Notes: a model not told the origin generated them from the letters alone. 64,000 bases of DNA from Thermothelomyces thermophilus ATCC 42464 (GCF_000226095.1 NC_016473.1:1302001-1366000); one strand, 5' to 3'. Positions 12,801 through 25,177 are shown, numbered from the stretch's first letter. A program made the numbers and translations.

Positions 12801-14132
12801 GCCGGCCGTGTTCGAGCCGGCAAGTGCTACAAGCTCTTCACGCGCAACCTCGAGTTCCAGATGGCGGAGCGCCCGGAGCCGGAGATCCGGCGCGTCCCGC
12901 TCGAGCAGCTCTGTCTCGCCGTCCGCGCCATGGGCATCCGCGACATCGGCCACTTCCTCTCGCGGGCCCCAACCCCGCCGGAGGCGACGGCCGTCGAGAG
13001 CGCCATCGCCATGCTCCGACGGATGGGCGCTCTGGACGGGGACGAGCTGACGGCCCTCGGCCAGCAGCTCGCCATGATCCCCGCCGACCTGCGCTGCGGG
13101 AAACTGATGGTCTATGGCGCCATCTTCGGGTGCCTCGACGAGTGCGTCACAATCGCCGCCATTCTGAGCACCAAGAGCCCCTTCCTCTCGCCGGCGGAGA
13201 AGCGCGACGAGGCGAAACAGGCCAAGATGCGCTTCGCCCGGGGCGACGGCGACCTCCTCACCGACCTGCGCGCATACCAGGAATGGGACAGCATGATGGC
13301 CGACCGTTCCGTCCCGCAGCGCCGGGTCCGGCAGTGGTGCGACGAGAACTTCCTCTCGTTCCCGACCCTGTCCGACATTGCCTCGACCCGCTCGCAGTAC
13401 TACGCCTCCCTTGCCGAGATGGGAATCCGCCCGCCGTCCTCCCCGCCATCGACACCGCCGTCGACCCCTCTCCTCCGCGCCGTCACGGCGTCCGCCTTCG
13501 CCCCGCAGCTCTGCCGCATCCAGTTCCCCGACAAGAAGTTTGCCACTTCGGTCTCGGGCGCGGTCGAGCTTGACCCCGAGGCCAAGACGATCAAGTACTT
13601 CTCCCAGGACCACGGCCGCGTCTTCATCCACCCGTCCAGCACCATGTTTGACAGCCAGAGCTTCTCGGGCAACGCCGCCTTTGTGTCCTATTTCAACATG
13701 ATGGCGACCAGCAAGGTGTTTGTGCGGGATTTGACGCGTGAGTCCCTTTTTCCCCCTCCCTCCCCCCCCCCCAAAAAAAAAAAAAGCTCTGCTTCCAATC
13801 ACACGCACGTCTCACACTCAGCATCGTGTTACTGACTGCCCATCTCAACAGCGTTCAACGCCTACACCCTCCTGCTCTTCACGGGCCCCATCACGCTCGA
13901 CACCCAAGGCCGCGGCCTGCTCGTCGACGGCTGGCTGCGCCTGCGCGGCTGGGCCCGCATCGGCGTGCTCGTCTCCCGCCTGCGGGGCGTCATCGACCGG
14001 CTGATCGAGCGCCGCATCGAGAATCCGAACGCCGGCCTTAGCTCCTCTTCCGAGGGAGGCGGTGGTGGGTCCGCGGCCGAGATTATCCGGCTCGTCACGA
14101 AGCTTGTCGAGCTGGACGGGTTGGACGCTTGA
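9807..14132 (+). CDS. DEAH/DEVH-box RNA helicase, DHX29/DHX57-like
   Basis: Exons 9807-13737 and 13852-14132 (114-nt intron, GTGAGT/CAG, phase 1) encode about 1403 residues. The start is the only ATG before the conserved region. Visible parts in order are a Ser/Lys/Gly-rich N-terminus; a UBA-like stretch near residues 317-365; an RWD domain near 448-555; and a helicase core with GETGSGKST (about 645), DEVHERS (about 753), a SAT motif (about 783), TNVAETSITI (about 946) and QRRGRAGR (about 994). HA2 and OB-fold regions follow, and exon 2 supplies the conserved GWLRLRGWARIG block. UBA plus RWD plus DExH core is the layout of DHX57/DHX29 and yeast YLR419W, which act on structured RNA and, for DHX29, in translation initiation. 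The intron begins with a C-run and A-run. The DEVH form instead of DEAH is usual in this subfamily. Confidence 0.93.
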
Positions 14133-15387
14133 TCTCATTTGTGGGGGGAGAAAACAAAAGAAATCAAAATTTAGAAAAATTTTTTTTTTTTTTGGGGGGG
14201 GGGGTTGTTAAATCCTAACTTTGTGTTGGATCGGCGCGTGGCAGTACAGTAGTGGAAAGGTTAGACCAAGGAATTCGAGGAGGTCGACTACGATGGTAGG
14301 CCGACAACTGGCCAAACGGAGGCTGGGCATTGCTTGTGGCCTTCTCTGTTGTGGTTTTATTGGGACGGCCGCAAACACATCAAGGTTTTGGTGCGTGTGT
14401 TGTCATATCGCTATATCACGAGTCGCCGTTGACGAATGGCGTTTCATGACGTTGGCACAATGTTGGGTATGTTTGACTCTAGAAAAACCGAGTTTCCAGC
14501 GGCACCCACTAAATAGGCGTGGCGAGTTGAACAAGACAAGCGGAACGTCAGGAGCAAACAAAATATACGTGTGTATGTATGTACATAGTCCGTCTAGAAA
14601 CCATTCAGGTCACTGCCACGGATTCATCTCCAAAGAGAAGCACAGAGACAGATTTCAGGGCTCGTGTTCAACGTTGCGTGGTTTCCATTGTCTGTCTGCA
14701 GAGAGCTAGTCTATACACAGCCAGTCCATGCATCCCGTAAACAGAACCAGCCTCAGCTTCTCCTGCTACCCACCACTTGGTGGGACTAGAGTAGTAGCCA
14801 AAGGCCAATATCCACGGCAACCACCCCGGCCGTTCGGGCCATGCACTAGCAATGGCCGATTGCGAGGCGATACATGCGCTGAGGTTGGGCTTTCCCGGCA
14901 CCCGCTCCACCTCTGGCGCGACGCGGCACGCGCGCCCTCACCTTCGTCGTCATCCTAGGGTTGGAGCTATCAAGCTACCATTCAGACCCTCTACTCCTTC
15001 CGCGCAACTCGTAAGACGCATCCATGTACTTTCCAGGCTGGAGCTATCAAGCTACCAAAGGACCTGGCCGCTCCCTCTATGCTGTCATTCCGTTGAGCTG
15101 TCGATAAAACAAAATTAAAGGTAAAGCTTGTAGGGCTGTGTGTGATGGGGATTGTGTCGAGGGTATGATTTGGGGGGATAAGGGGTGTGTGGCGTCAACC
15201 GAAAGCATAGACGTGCCATCTCTCTCAGCAATCTGGTACGAGAACGCCGCGGGACGGCGGGAACGCTGGTGTTGCATGGCTCGGATAAACGAAGGGGTGT
15301 GGGCGGCTTCGGAACGGCACGGAGCGCGTTGGGCCAGTCCCTCGCATCGCCAGCAGCCCATCGTATTTCATCTTGGCCATAACTTCC
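14133..15387. other. Intergenic between convergent helicase and importin alpha genes
   Basis: This is the 3' flank of two genes facing each other. A T-run followed by a G-run lies at about 14178-14205. A 162-codon plus frame at 14221-14709 begins with TTG, is Cys/Arg-rich without a domain, and is not called. No RNA gene is visible. Confidence 0.5.
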
Positions 15388-17386
15388 TTACATATCCATC
15401 GATTCAGCGCCGTTGGCGCCGAAATTGAAGCCACCCTGCTGAGCGCCGTTCGCGGCACCGAAGCCGAATTGCTGGTTCTGACCCATAGCATCATCCGCAG
15501 CCTCGTCTTCGTCCGAGAAGTACTTCTCGATGATGTTGTAGGCCTTCATGTAAATCTCCTCGTTGGCGTTGGTCTGGCAATCGTGGATCTTCTCCATGCC
15601 ACCGCACTCCTCGATATACAGCGCATAACGGTTAATCGCGTCGGCGCCCTCGCCCGCGGCCTGCTTGTCGAGCTCTCCGACTTTGAGAATATTCTCCAAG
15701 CCATCCAGCGCAACCTGGATGATCTTGTTGTCGGGGCAAGCAAGAAGGTCGCAGAGCGGCTTGATGCATCCCTGGTTGACCAGGTACCTAATCTGTTCGG
15801 GCTTCTGCAGACCGCCAGACGTGGCGTTGCTGATCGCCCAGCATGCTTCCTTACGAGTCTTGAGGTCGCCGTGGGTGAGCAGGTGGATAAGAGGAGGGAT
15901 GATGTTGGCATCGATGACAGCCTGGATTTGCGCCGAGTTGCCAGCGGTGATGTTGGAGATGGTCCAGCAAGCCTCCTTGCGGATCCCGTCCTTGTTGCTG
16001 CTCAGGAGCGACAGCAGGCAGGGAAGAGCACCGCAGTTGATGATGACCTGGGTCTGCACGTCGTCGCCCGTGACAATGTTACCGACAGACCGGAGAGCGG
16101 GGGTCTGCACAGAGGTCGACGCATGCATCAGAAGCTCGACAAGCCGGCGCGGGATGCCCGCTTCGATAACGGCCTGGATCTTGTCGTTCGAGCCGTCCGA
16201 CAGGTAAGAGATAGCCCAGCAGGCGTCGATCAGAACCTCGTCATCCAGGGAATACACAAGCTTAGCGAGGATGGGGAGAGCGGGTTGGATCTGCGTGGAG
16301 AGTTAGAATCACGTGATGATGCGGCGCAGAAAGACGTCGACATACCGTATTCCAATCCGGCTGGGGTGTCTTGCCACGGCAGAAATTGCTCAGAGTCCAA
16401 GTAGCGTTCCGGAGCATACTAAGCTTGCGGCTGTCCCCGAGGAGGTTGAGCAGGGGGCGCAGGGCGCCTTGGCTCAGGACGTAATCTCTGCACTGCGGGC
16501 TGTCGCCTGCAATGTTGCCCAGGGCCCAAACGGCCTGCTCTCTGACATCGGGTTCGGGGCTGTTGAGAAGCTCGACAAAGATGGGCACGGCGCCTGCCTC
16601 GATAACCACCTGCGTCTGGGAGGCCGAGCCGGAAGCGATGTTGGTGAGAGCCCAGGCAGCCTCGAACTGGACAAGGGTATGGGGAGACCGCAGGAACTCG
16701 ACGAAACGGCTCACGACGCCGGTCTTGATGACTTCCTCAATGGGAGGGTTCCGCTCTTTGCTGAGCAGCTTCCGGAACTTGGTGGTGGCCTGAATCTGAA
16801 GATCAATCTGGTCTGAGAAGACGCCAGCGACCATCTGGGGGAGGTCCTCATTAAGCTGCACATCCCGAGGTTAGCAACCGGGTCACGCCAGAGGAAGACG
16901 TATTGAGGGTACGGGGCAAGCAAAGATAAAAGATTATGCGATAATGCATCGCAGTAGCTTGGTTGTGGTACAATGATGTGCATGGACGGAGCGATGCCGG
17001 ATGCAGCTCCGGCCCATCAGCATTGACCACAACGGACGGCGGGGTACAAGAGGGGCAGAGATAGGGCATTAGAGGTTTGCAGCTCTAAGGTGCGAGAAGG
17101 CAACGAAAAAACGTTTTCTGTCCTGAAATGATATATGAGAGAAATAACGTACCTGGGTCTCGCTCGGAGCGTTCTCATCGTCGCTGTCGGGAGCGGCACC
17201 CAAAGAGGCGCCGGGCCGGTCCTCGCCAGTGCCAATACCACGACGCTTGGCCAAGTTCTCCTCACGCTTCGCTTTGCGAATTTCGACCTGCTGCTCTTCG
17301 CGGCGGCGACGCAGCTCCTCGGGCTTGAAGGTGCTCTTCGCCTTGAATTGCGTGCGGCGGTGCTCGGGGATGTAGCGGTCGGCCAT
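15388..17386 (-). CDS. srp1: Importin alpha (karyopherin alpha)
   Basis: Three exons on minus: 17386-17153, 16855-16346 and 16290-15388. Introns are 297 and 55 nt, all phase 0 with GTACGT and GTATGT donors. The product is 548 residues, close to yeast Srp1 (542). Residues 1-60 form the importin-beta-binding domain, with basic clusters such as RRRREEQQ and LAKRRG. About ten armadillo repeats follow, many with the WALxNIA/WAISN pattern ([24 protein letters not shown]) whose Trp and Asn side chains bind classical nuclear localisation signals. The tail is acidic then Gly/Gln-rich, where the CAS exporter binds in relatives. Role: cargo adaptor for importin beta at nuclear pores. In Neurospora the importin alpha gene (dim-3) is also needed for heterochromatin and DNA methylation. 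It is divergent from pot1, with 746 bp between the starts. Confidence 0.97.
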
Positions 17387-18132
17387 GGTTGCGATGTCCG
17401 ATTGTCGACAAGCGGGAGCAAGGTAGAGAGGGTGGAGGGGGGAGGGGAGGGAGCGGGCGGTGATCGCCTAAAAAAAATCACAGTTGCTGAAACCCTGGCT
17501 GCGGCGTCAACCAAGTCAATCAAAGAATTACGCTCGGAGTCAAGCTTCCGCAGCGTTTAGAAAAGCAGTGTTCAGTGTGGCCCAGCACTTGGTCCTCTGA
17601 ATGGAAATGGGGAAAAGGAGGGGTTGCCGGGGGAAGGGTTTTGATTGTTTTTGGACCATGAAAGAATTTGGAGACGCAAAACTGGAAACGAAATGGGTCA
17701 CTCTGATCCCTCCGCAGTGACAGACCAGGATGAGCAACCCAAGCTTGTGCCCCGCCAGGCTCGAGTCAGCGACAGCTGATTGGTGCCTGAGGCAGCGAGA
17801 GAAGTAGCAGACCCACAATGGAAGAAAGAAGCACAGGCCAGCAGCGGGGTCAAGTTCCAATCCCATGCACATGAGCTGGCGAGCAAGTGGCGATTCTGGA
17901 AAGTGGTGCAACACGCGTCTCCAAGCGCGTCTGGCCTAGACACCAATATACACTACCGATCACTTGTGAGATGGGGGAACAAGACAAGGGGCCGACCATA
18001 CCAAACACTCCAGGCCTCAACCTGCATGGAGCTGGAACTCCAGCCACTTTGTTTCTCTCTCTTTGTCCTGTCATGAATTCCTAGACATTTAAATCCTCCC
18101 TCCAGTCCTGCCGTCCCTGGGCTCGAGCAGCG
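17387..18132. promoter_or_regulatory. Divergent promoter region, importin alpha / pot1
   Basis: The two start codons face away from each other across 746 bp, so this stretch should hold both promoters and 5' UTRs. No open frame with support lies inside. No TATA box stands out on either side. A shared regulatory input for the two nuclear genes is possible but not shown. Confidence 0.5.
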
Positions 18133-20236
18133 ATGCCCGCGGGGGCCTCCCGAAAGAGCGCCGAAGGTGCTGCCCCGCCCGAATCCTCCATTCCGCCCAG
18201 TTTTGTCCAGATCAGGCCAATTCTGGATGAGGTTGTGTCTCCGGGGGGCTTGGTCAATGTTATCGGCGTGGTGAAGGATTGCCGTCTTCCCATCCCAACT
18301 AATGGCAATGGTGAGCTGCGATCATTCCAGGTTTGAGGAAGGTCCTTAGCTTGGATCACCTAACATATCAGCAGATCACAAATGCACCATCACCCTCTAT
18401 GACCTTTCCACGGACGAGGATAACCATGACATTAACTTTGTCGTCTTCCGTCCGGAGGCCGACATGCCTAGAGTCACGGCCGGTGATGTTGTGGTCGCGA
18501 CCAACGTGAAGGTGCAGAGGTATCGTGGAGACCTGTCTCTCATCACCAACCGTACAACGTCCATTCGTGTCTACACGGCCTCCAAGATTCCACCACGGCC
18601 ACAATCCGCCAAGATCGCCCTAGCGCCGGCCTCAAAGCGAGACACCCACGTGCCCACCGTCGCGGAGACCGCCTACGTTTCTCACATTTACCACACAATC
18701 GACAAGTACTCCCTCCCCGGCGAGCACGAGTTTCAGGCTAGAGCAGAGCAGTCTCTGAATGTCAAGCAGAAATTTAGCCTGCTCAAAGACGTACAGGAGG
18801 GCAAGTTTTGCGACTTGATCGTGCAAGTAGTCAGGGATCCCTACGATGGCCTCACCGCGCTCACCCTGTACGTCTCGGATTACACCGAAAACCCGCGTTT
18901 CCACCCACGGGCATGGGAAGGACTCTCGGATTCCGGACTCGGAGATGGCGATCCATATGGCTACACCACTGGCGTGGCCGATGTGCCCAACAAGGAGTGG
19001 GTTGGGCCCTACGGGAGGATGTCGCTCCAGATCACCTGCTTCGAGCCCCACGCTACCTTTATCCGGGAGGAAGTAAAGGCTGGGCAGTGGGTAGGCTTGC
19101 GTAATGTTCAGATCAAGTATGGCCGCGACGGCCGGTTCCTCGAAGGATTCTTGCGTGAAGAGCGCGGGTCTTCCTCCAGGCGGGTCAACGTGGACATTCT
19201 GGATCTCGCCAACGCCGACACCATAGACCCGAACCTGAAGGAGGCGATCCGGCGATGCCGTGACTACCACAAGAAGAAAAGGCAGCAGATTAAAGCAATC
19301 AAAGCTGCTGAAGCAGCGGGTATGAAACGCAAAGCCTCCCTCTCGTCCAAGAAAGAAGACCTGCCTCCCAATTCCAAAGAACGGCGTAAGCAGAAGCGAA
19401 CGGCAAAGGAACAGAGTGAGAGCGAGGAGGTCCTCAACCAAGAGCCTCCTCACCTTGGACTGAACGACCACATCACCTGCGAAACACACAACGCTCAGTA
19501 CTCCACTATCGAGTCGATCCTTGAACCGGTATCGTATGAAACAACGATTAACAACCAGACCGCCAGTTTTGTGGTGCCTTTTGTCTGCGCCAAGTACCGC
19601 GCTGTCGTGCGCGTCGTTGACTTCTTCCCGCCCTCATTAGAGGACTTCGCTTGCAGTCGCAAGCAGACTGTCTACGACATGCTCTCCGACAACGAAGCTG
19701 ACAGTGACTGCGTCTCCTCAACGTCCGACGAAGGCGGCGCAGTCGACGGCGACCGGATTTGGGAGTGGCGTTTTGCACTGCAGCTCCAAGACCCAGCGCC
19801 TCCGGGCCACACAAAGCAGGCCGAACGTCCGCCCCGGATCTGGGTTCTTGTTGACAACATCGAGGCGCAGTGCCTGACCGGGCTCGACGCGACCGACCTC
19901 CGCCAAGATCCGGAGACGTTACAGAAACTCCGTGAGCGTATGTCCCTGCTGTGGGGGAATCTGGAGGAGCACAAGGCACAAACTGCAGAGAAAAGACGAA
20001 CGGAGAAAGGTGCGGAGAACGTGGGGCAGAACAGATTTAGGCACCACCTACGCCTCCAGAAGCCGCCGTTACAGAGCTCACCCGCGGAAGACAACGAGGG
20101 CGAGGGGATTGAGGGCTTCGTTTCGAACAGGCCCTTTGCTTGTTGCATCAAGCAATATGGCGTTCAGGGGGAAGGGGGCGCATGGGTGCGATGCTTTGGA
20201 CTTTTTGGGACCAAGATATTAGTCACGGGTCCATGA
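18133..20236 (+). CDS. pot1: Protection of telomeres protein Pot1
   Basis: Exons 18133-18310 and 18375-20236 (64-nt intron, GTGAGC donor, phase 1) encode 679 residues. The N-terminal part, roughly residues 20-165, is the Pot1 OB fold that binds G-rich telomeric single-stranded DNA; the blocks VNVIGVVKDCR, DHKCTITLYD and NFVVFRPEADMPRV fit it. A second OB-like region follows at about 190-340 (CDLIVQVVRDPYDG, ALTLYVSDYTENPRFHPR, VGLRNVQIKYGRDGRFLEG), then a basic linker and a C-terminal domain with Cys/His residues. In fission yeast and animals Pot1 caps the 3' overhang within shelterin together with Tpz1/TPP1. The acceptor reads CAGCAG, so two products differing by one Ala are possible (18372 or 18375 as exon start). 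It converges with scc3. Confidence 0.92.
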
Positions 20237-20690
20237 ACTTGGCTGCGATGACGGGGTTTGCTTGCGCTTGGGCATGTCTAGTGATTTAGGAGTTTCCGGA
20301 ATGAAGTGTATGGATGGAACGGTTAATGAATTACTCCATGACGAGCTTGTGGTATCTCTAACCTCGCAAACGCGGTCTGCTAGACGCCAACCATTGCTTA
20401 GCTTAATTATTCGATACTTTGCCACCTCAGTGCGAAAGAAATACTATCGTTGCGACGCCAAGCAGAGGGGCCTGCAGATAAAGACAAATCCACAAGCGAG
20501 GGAACAAGAGAAAGAGAAAAAAAAAAAATTGCCACGAATGACATCAGAACTCAGTCTCATAACCCATACTCATGCATGATACAACCCTTCCACACCAGGG
20601 AAGCAAAAGAAAAAGCCGGCAAAGAAAAAAAGTCCACACAACCGCTAGTGTCCCCCCCCCCCCTCCTTTCCCTCCCTTTCCATCCATCCC
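20237..20690. other. Intergenic between convergent pot1 and scc3
   Basis: 454 bp tail-to-tail, A-rich on plus with an A-run near 20518-20528 and a C-run near 20654-20664. It is expected to carry both 3' UTRs and poly(A) sites. No gene seen. Confidence 0.5.
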
Positions 20691-23600
20691 TTAATCACCT
20701 AATACCGATTCGTCCTCGTCCATCTTATCCCCGCCACCACCACCACTACCACCACCGCCGCCGCCGCCGCCGCCCCTGTCCTGTTCTTGTTCCTGCTCAT
20801 CCTCCTCGATAGGATCGTCGAGCAGCTCCCTCCTCCTCAGATCCTCCGCCGACCCTTCCTCCGGCTCGGGCTCGGGCTCGGCCTCCTCGATCTCGGACAA
20901 GTGGGAATCGTCGTCCCCTGCGACGACGATCTCATCGCTCCGCGCCGCCTTCTTCCTCGACGCACCGGCACCGGGCTTTCCAGCAGCAGCAGCAGCACCG
21001 GCACCGGCAGAAGCGGCCTCGGCCTTGGCCTTGGCTTTGGTCTTCTTCTTCCTAGCACCGCCGGCGGCGGCCGCCGCCGCGGCGCGCTCCCGCAGCTTGC
21101 CCTCGTCCAGGAAGGCGAGGGTCTCGCGCAGGTTGGCGCCCAGCCTGGTCTGGTTGCGCACCATGCGGCGGCGCAGCTTGCCGGCGTGGGGCCCCTGGTG
21201 GTCGACCATCTTGGCCAGGATGGCGAGGATCAGCTTGCCGGCGAGCTCGCACAGGGCGCGCTCCAGCTTGAGCTCCTTGCCCTTGCGCTCTGCGGGGGAG
21301 AGGGCGGCGTCGGCGGCCGCCTCCTCCTCGTCCTCGTCGTCCTCGTCCTCGCCCACGGCCTCTTCGTCCTCCTCCTCGTCGTCGTCGTCGTCGACGGGGG
21401 GTTGGTCCGGGTCTTGCTGGTTCTGGTTCTGGTGACGGCGGCGCTCGTCCGGGGCGGGCTCGTTGAGGGTGCGCTTGGTGATGCGTGCGTAGGCGCGCTC
21501 GGCGGCGTTGTAGATTTCGATGAGCTCGTTGATGAGGCCCGGTTGGATGGGCTCGTAGAGGGGCTCCAGCTCCTTGTAGTCGTGCCTCGGGTGAGGGGGG
21601 GGTTGCTGGGACTGGGATTGGGGTTGGGGTTGGGGTTGGGATCGGGAGGAGGAGAGAGACTGTTTGACGGTCTCCCGGAGCGAGGCGAACAAAACGTGCA
21701 AGTCACAGAGGGCGCCTGTGGCGAAGAGGCGGAGCTCGTCGTTGGTGCCGCGCGACGAGAGCGTCCAGATCAGGTTGTTGGTGAAGGTCCGGCGGAAGGT
21801 GGACAGGCGCTCGATGGTGTGCGCGGGGATGTCGGCGGCCGATTGCACGGCGGCAATTAGGCTGCGGACTTTCCACATGAAGTAGAAGTTGATGGCCTGG
21901 ATCGCGTACGAGACGGCCTCGTCTTCGAGGTCGTCGAGGGCCTCGTCGACTTGGTCGAGCTTGCCGCGGTGGACAGTGCGGATGAGAAGCTCGATGACCG
22001 GGTTCGGGGAGTCCTCGGACTGGCCGTCGGCTTCGAGCAGGTCGACGCAGTCGGCGATGCTCGACAGCTTGCTGGCCTTGAGAAGAACGTTGCCCAGCTG
22101 AGCGATAGCTGCGGCTTCCATGTTGCCGCGGTCGTTGAGCTCGTGTGTCTTGTCGAAATGGCGGAGGGCGTTGATGACGGTCTCCCAGAGTTCTGAGATC
22201 TTGGTATCTGTCATCTCCTCTAGCTCGTCGTATTTGCGGGCATGCAGGAGCGCTGTGGCCGCTTCCGCGAGCACGCCTCGATCGACATGCCGGTTGAACT
22301 GAGCGCATATCTCGTCCAGTAGGCGGCCGTATGTCGTGGAGTCTTGCCGGAGTTGCTGGAAAACGTCGAGAGGCAGGGAGTGCTCCAGCCGTAATACGAT
22401 AACTGCCGTGCTGGCTTCAGCCCCGTACTTGCTCAAGAGGCGAGGAATGATGCCGGCGAGGTGGACTGCCGAATCATCACCTCCATCGCCAGCATCGGGC
22501 CGCTGTTTTCTCTTGCCCCTGTCGGCCTCTGAAGAAGCCAGGCTCAGCTTGACGGCGGATGCGAGAACCTCGAGCAAGACGGACTCTTCCCTGGAGTCTG
22601 GGGCCACCGCGCTCTTCAGCGCCGCTTCGTTCGTTTTGCGCTTGGACGCGGATCTCGATTTCGTACTCGTCGTATGATCGTAGAGGAGATAACCGGCGAG
22701 GAGCTCCCAGTTCCTGACTTGATCAATCTTCTCGTACAGGACCTGTGAAGCCAGCGAGACACGGGTCTCGGGCGCCACGGCTTGGACCATCCCGACGGCG
22801 ATATCCAGAGCGCGAACCGGCGGCGTCTTGTTCTCCTCCTCGAGCTGAGCATCGTATGCGGCGAGGAGCTCAGCGAGACACTTGATGCTGATCCAGTCTC
22901 GGCGGGGCGAGGAATAGTCGTCGTCTTGCTCGTCTCCAAAGAGTTCGTCGACCGCATCGGCACCGCCGATCTCCTCGACCTTTGTCTCGATCGAGTCGTT
23001 GACGCAGCCGGCAAAGAAATCGATGACGGCTCTCCGCACGCGCAGCTCGGAGTCGAAGACCAGGCGGCCGATCGAGTCGATCTCGTCGGGCTCGAGCATG
23101 CCGATGTCCTTGAGGATCTGGATGACCGAGAGGGCGGCGACGCGGACGCTGACGTCGGCGTCCTTGGTGGCTATCTCGACCAGGCGCGGGCGGAACCGGT
23201 CGATGAAGTGGCCCAGCTTCTCGGCATCGCGCTTGAGAATGCGCGCGAGCTGTTTGAGCACTTCCTGCCTGGTCTGCGGCGTGATGTCGGACAACATCCA
23301 TCCCAGATATCGCAGATACTCGGGCTTCTCGAAGAAGGTGGGCAGGAGCCAGATCCAGGTGCCGAGCGCCTCGACGCATTCGGTCCGGATCTTGGGGTCG
23401 ATATCCCGGTACCGATGGACGAAGACGGTCTCGAAGAAGTCTGTGATCTGCTCTTGGCAGATCTGCCGGCTTTGTTCGGCCTCTTGGAGGTTCTTCTGGA
23501 TCACGGCCAGCCGTTCCTTGTTCTTTCCCTTGCGGCTCTTCTCGGCGTCGACCTGCTGGGTCATCCTGGTGATGCGGTCGTCGAGCTTCTTGGCAGCCTC

Positions 23601-24736
23601 GACCAGGGCGGCCTCCATTGCGAGCGCCACGGTGGTTGCCGTGTGTCTGAACGGCCGCAGCGTTGACGAAGACATGGACGCCACCCATCTCGCGATGTTC
23701 TCCATCAGGGCGCTATCCTTGTACAGGACGTCGGTCTCGTGCAGGACGGTCACGAGAGACCTGAAGAAGCCGACTAACAAATCGCGGAACGACTTGGTCG
23801 ACTTGGCCCTGGAAATGAGGGGATAATCCGTGATTCCCTCCTGCGGTGTAAGATGTTAGCACGATGTTTGTTAAACGAGAACTTAAACAAGACGGAAAAA
23901 TAAAAAAAAAAAAAAAAAAAAAAAAAAAAGAAGAAGAAGAAAGAATATTGCGGTCCGACGTTACCTCGGTGTAGACATTTTGGAGATCCGCCAATCGGTT
24001 GGAGCAGTTCTCGGGATCCCGAATATCGTCTTGAGTAACCTGCTGGTCGCAGCCGGCAGACAGGAGGATGCAATTGACCAGGTCGGTGACGGCGGCGGCG
24101 TCGTCGGCCTGGTACTTGTGGTACCATTCGGTCGCGACCTTGTCGGGCGAGTCTCCCGAGGCAAAGATGTCGGCTGTACACGTTGTTTCCTGATCAGCAT
24201 CGTATGGACGAACGGGGGTGGGGGGAAGGGGGCACACGCGGCTTTCGCACAAAGGAGCACGCACCGTACAGGCCATCGGCATCGCCGCGGGCGATGGCGA
24301 TCCGGACCGCCTTTTTTGGGCGGCTCGGTAGTTGCGCGGCATGAACCGAGTCGGCGGCAGGCGCGTCGCCGTTGGTTTTTGGCTTCTTCGCGGCCGGTTT
24401 CCTCGACTTCGCGGTCTGCGACGACAACGACGACGTCGTCGTCGTCGAGGGCCGCTTCTTCTTGCCGGCGCTCCTGGGCTCATCGGCGGCCGTGTCGTCG
24501 GTGTCGTCGTCATTGGCGTCGCTGACATCGTCTACCTCGCCGGGCGACTCGTTCTCCGCACCCTCGTCGTCAGGCTCGGCATTCCGCTTGCGCTTGGTGG
24601 CGGTGGGCGCCTCGGGGGTGTACTTGGCGGGCGCCTTGGTGACGCGCCCGGAGCGGCGCGTGGTGGAAGTCGGAGCTGGCGAGCTCGTCGCGGCGTTTTC
24701 TGAGGTCTCCATGAGTGGCTGTCGTCTGGTTGACAT
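20691..24736 (-). CDS. scc3: Cohesin subunit Scc3 (STAG/Irr1)
   Basis: Three exons on minus: 24736-24265, 24173-23965 and 23840-20691, with introns of 91 and 124 nt. Phases agree (1, then 0) and the product is 1276 residues. The first 160 residues are disordered and charged, with nuclear-signal-like KRKR. The STAG domain starts around residue 160 (ADIFASGDSPDKVATEW) and runs to about 330. The stromalin conservative domain is near 365-450 (FFETVFVHRYRDIDPKIRTE, LGTWIWLLP, LRYLGWMLSD), followed by HEAT-like helices. From about 1000 on the chain is low complexity: acidic blocks, Ala/Lys, then a Gly run. Scc3 joins the kleisin Scc1/Rad21 in the cohesin ring and helps load it on DNA. Intron 2 contains a 29-nt T run in gene sense. 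The start was chosen as MSTRRQP because upstream in-frame sequence has no good context. Confidence 0.94.
23900..23930. repeat. Poly(A)/poly(T) run inside scc3 intron 2
   Basis: About 29 A residues on plus, followed by GAA repeats. In the sense of scc3 this is TTC repeats and then a long T run, forming part of the intron. Such a run is prone to length errors in sequencing but lies outside coding sequence. Confidence 0.8.
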
Positions 24737-25177
24737 TACATTGAGTGTGCGAAAAGAGGGACCCGCGTCTGGAGAGGGCGACGGGTCTGGTTCCGTTCCT
24801 GGGCAATTGAAAACGCGTCGAGAAGGGCCATCCAAATCGCCAGATTATTTGGCGGATACCCACAGCACCCACAGCACACACAATGGCCCGCCAAGCAACA
24901 GCGCTGCCTAGTCCTCCGTACTGTACACAGTACTATACGGACGAATTGAGTATGCAACTACCGGGGCACACCCGCCGAAAGATTGAATTGATACGCTACT
25001 GTCGTGACTATAATCCGTAGCTGAGGTTGCTATATTCACGGCGTGCTGTAACTCTTTCATTGTATTATTTTGGTTTGTATTTTTATGTTCATGTTCATCT
25101 GTTTATTCTCCGTTTATACGGCTTCTGGGATGAATGAATGAATGCCTGATGAAGCTTATCGAGGGGCAATTGTTTAG
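24737..25177. promoter_or_regulatory. scc3 promoter side / ureD 3' side
   Basis: 441 bp between the start of scc3 (minus) and the end of ureD (minus). It contains an imperfect palindrome at 24916-24940 with arms CCGTACTGTAC and GTACTATACGG, and an AT-rich segment at about 25010-25110. A role as promoter of scc3 is inferred from position. Confidence 0.45.
24916..24940. repeat. Imperfect GTAC palindrome
   Basis: Arms CCGTACTGTAC and GTACTATACGG face each other around a CACA-like centre. The same GTAC-rich palindrome type recurs in other intergenic stretches of this window. It could form a hairpin in RNA or be a protein site; neither is shown. Confidence 0.5.

Noticed and set aside
12720-13808. 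362-codon minus frame
   Set aside because: Antisense shadow of the helicase, caused by high GC and codon bias.
14221-14709. 162-codon plus frame between helicase and importin alpha
   Set aside because: Starts with TTG, is Cys/Arg-rich without a domain, and has poor codon bias.
15373-16404. 343-codon plus frame
   Set aside because: Antisense shadow of importin alpha exon 3, which has clear armadillo repeats on minus.
20787-21860. 357-codon plus frame, Leu/Gly/Val-rich
   Set aside because: Antisense of the low-complexity end of scc3; composition mirrors its acidic repeats.
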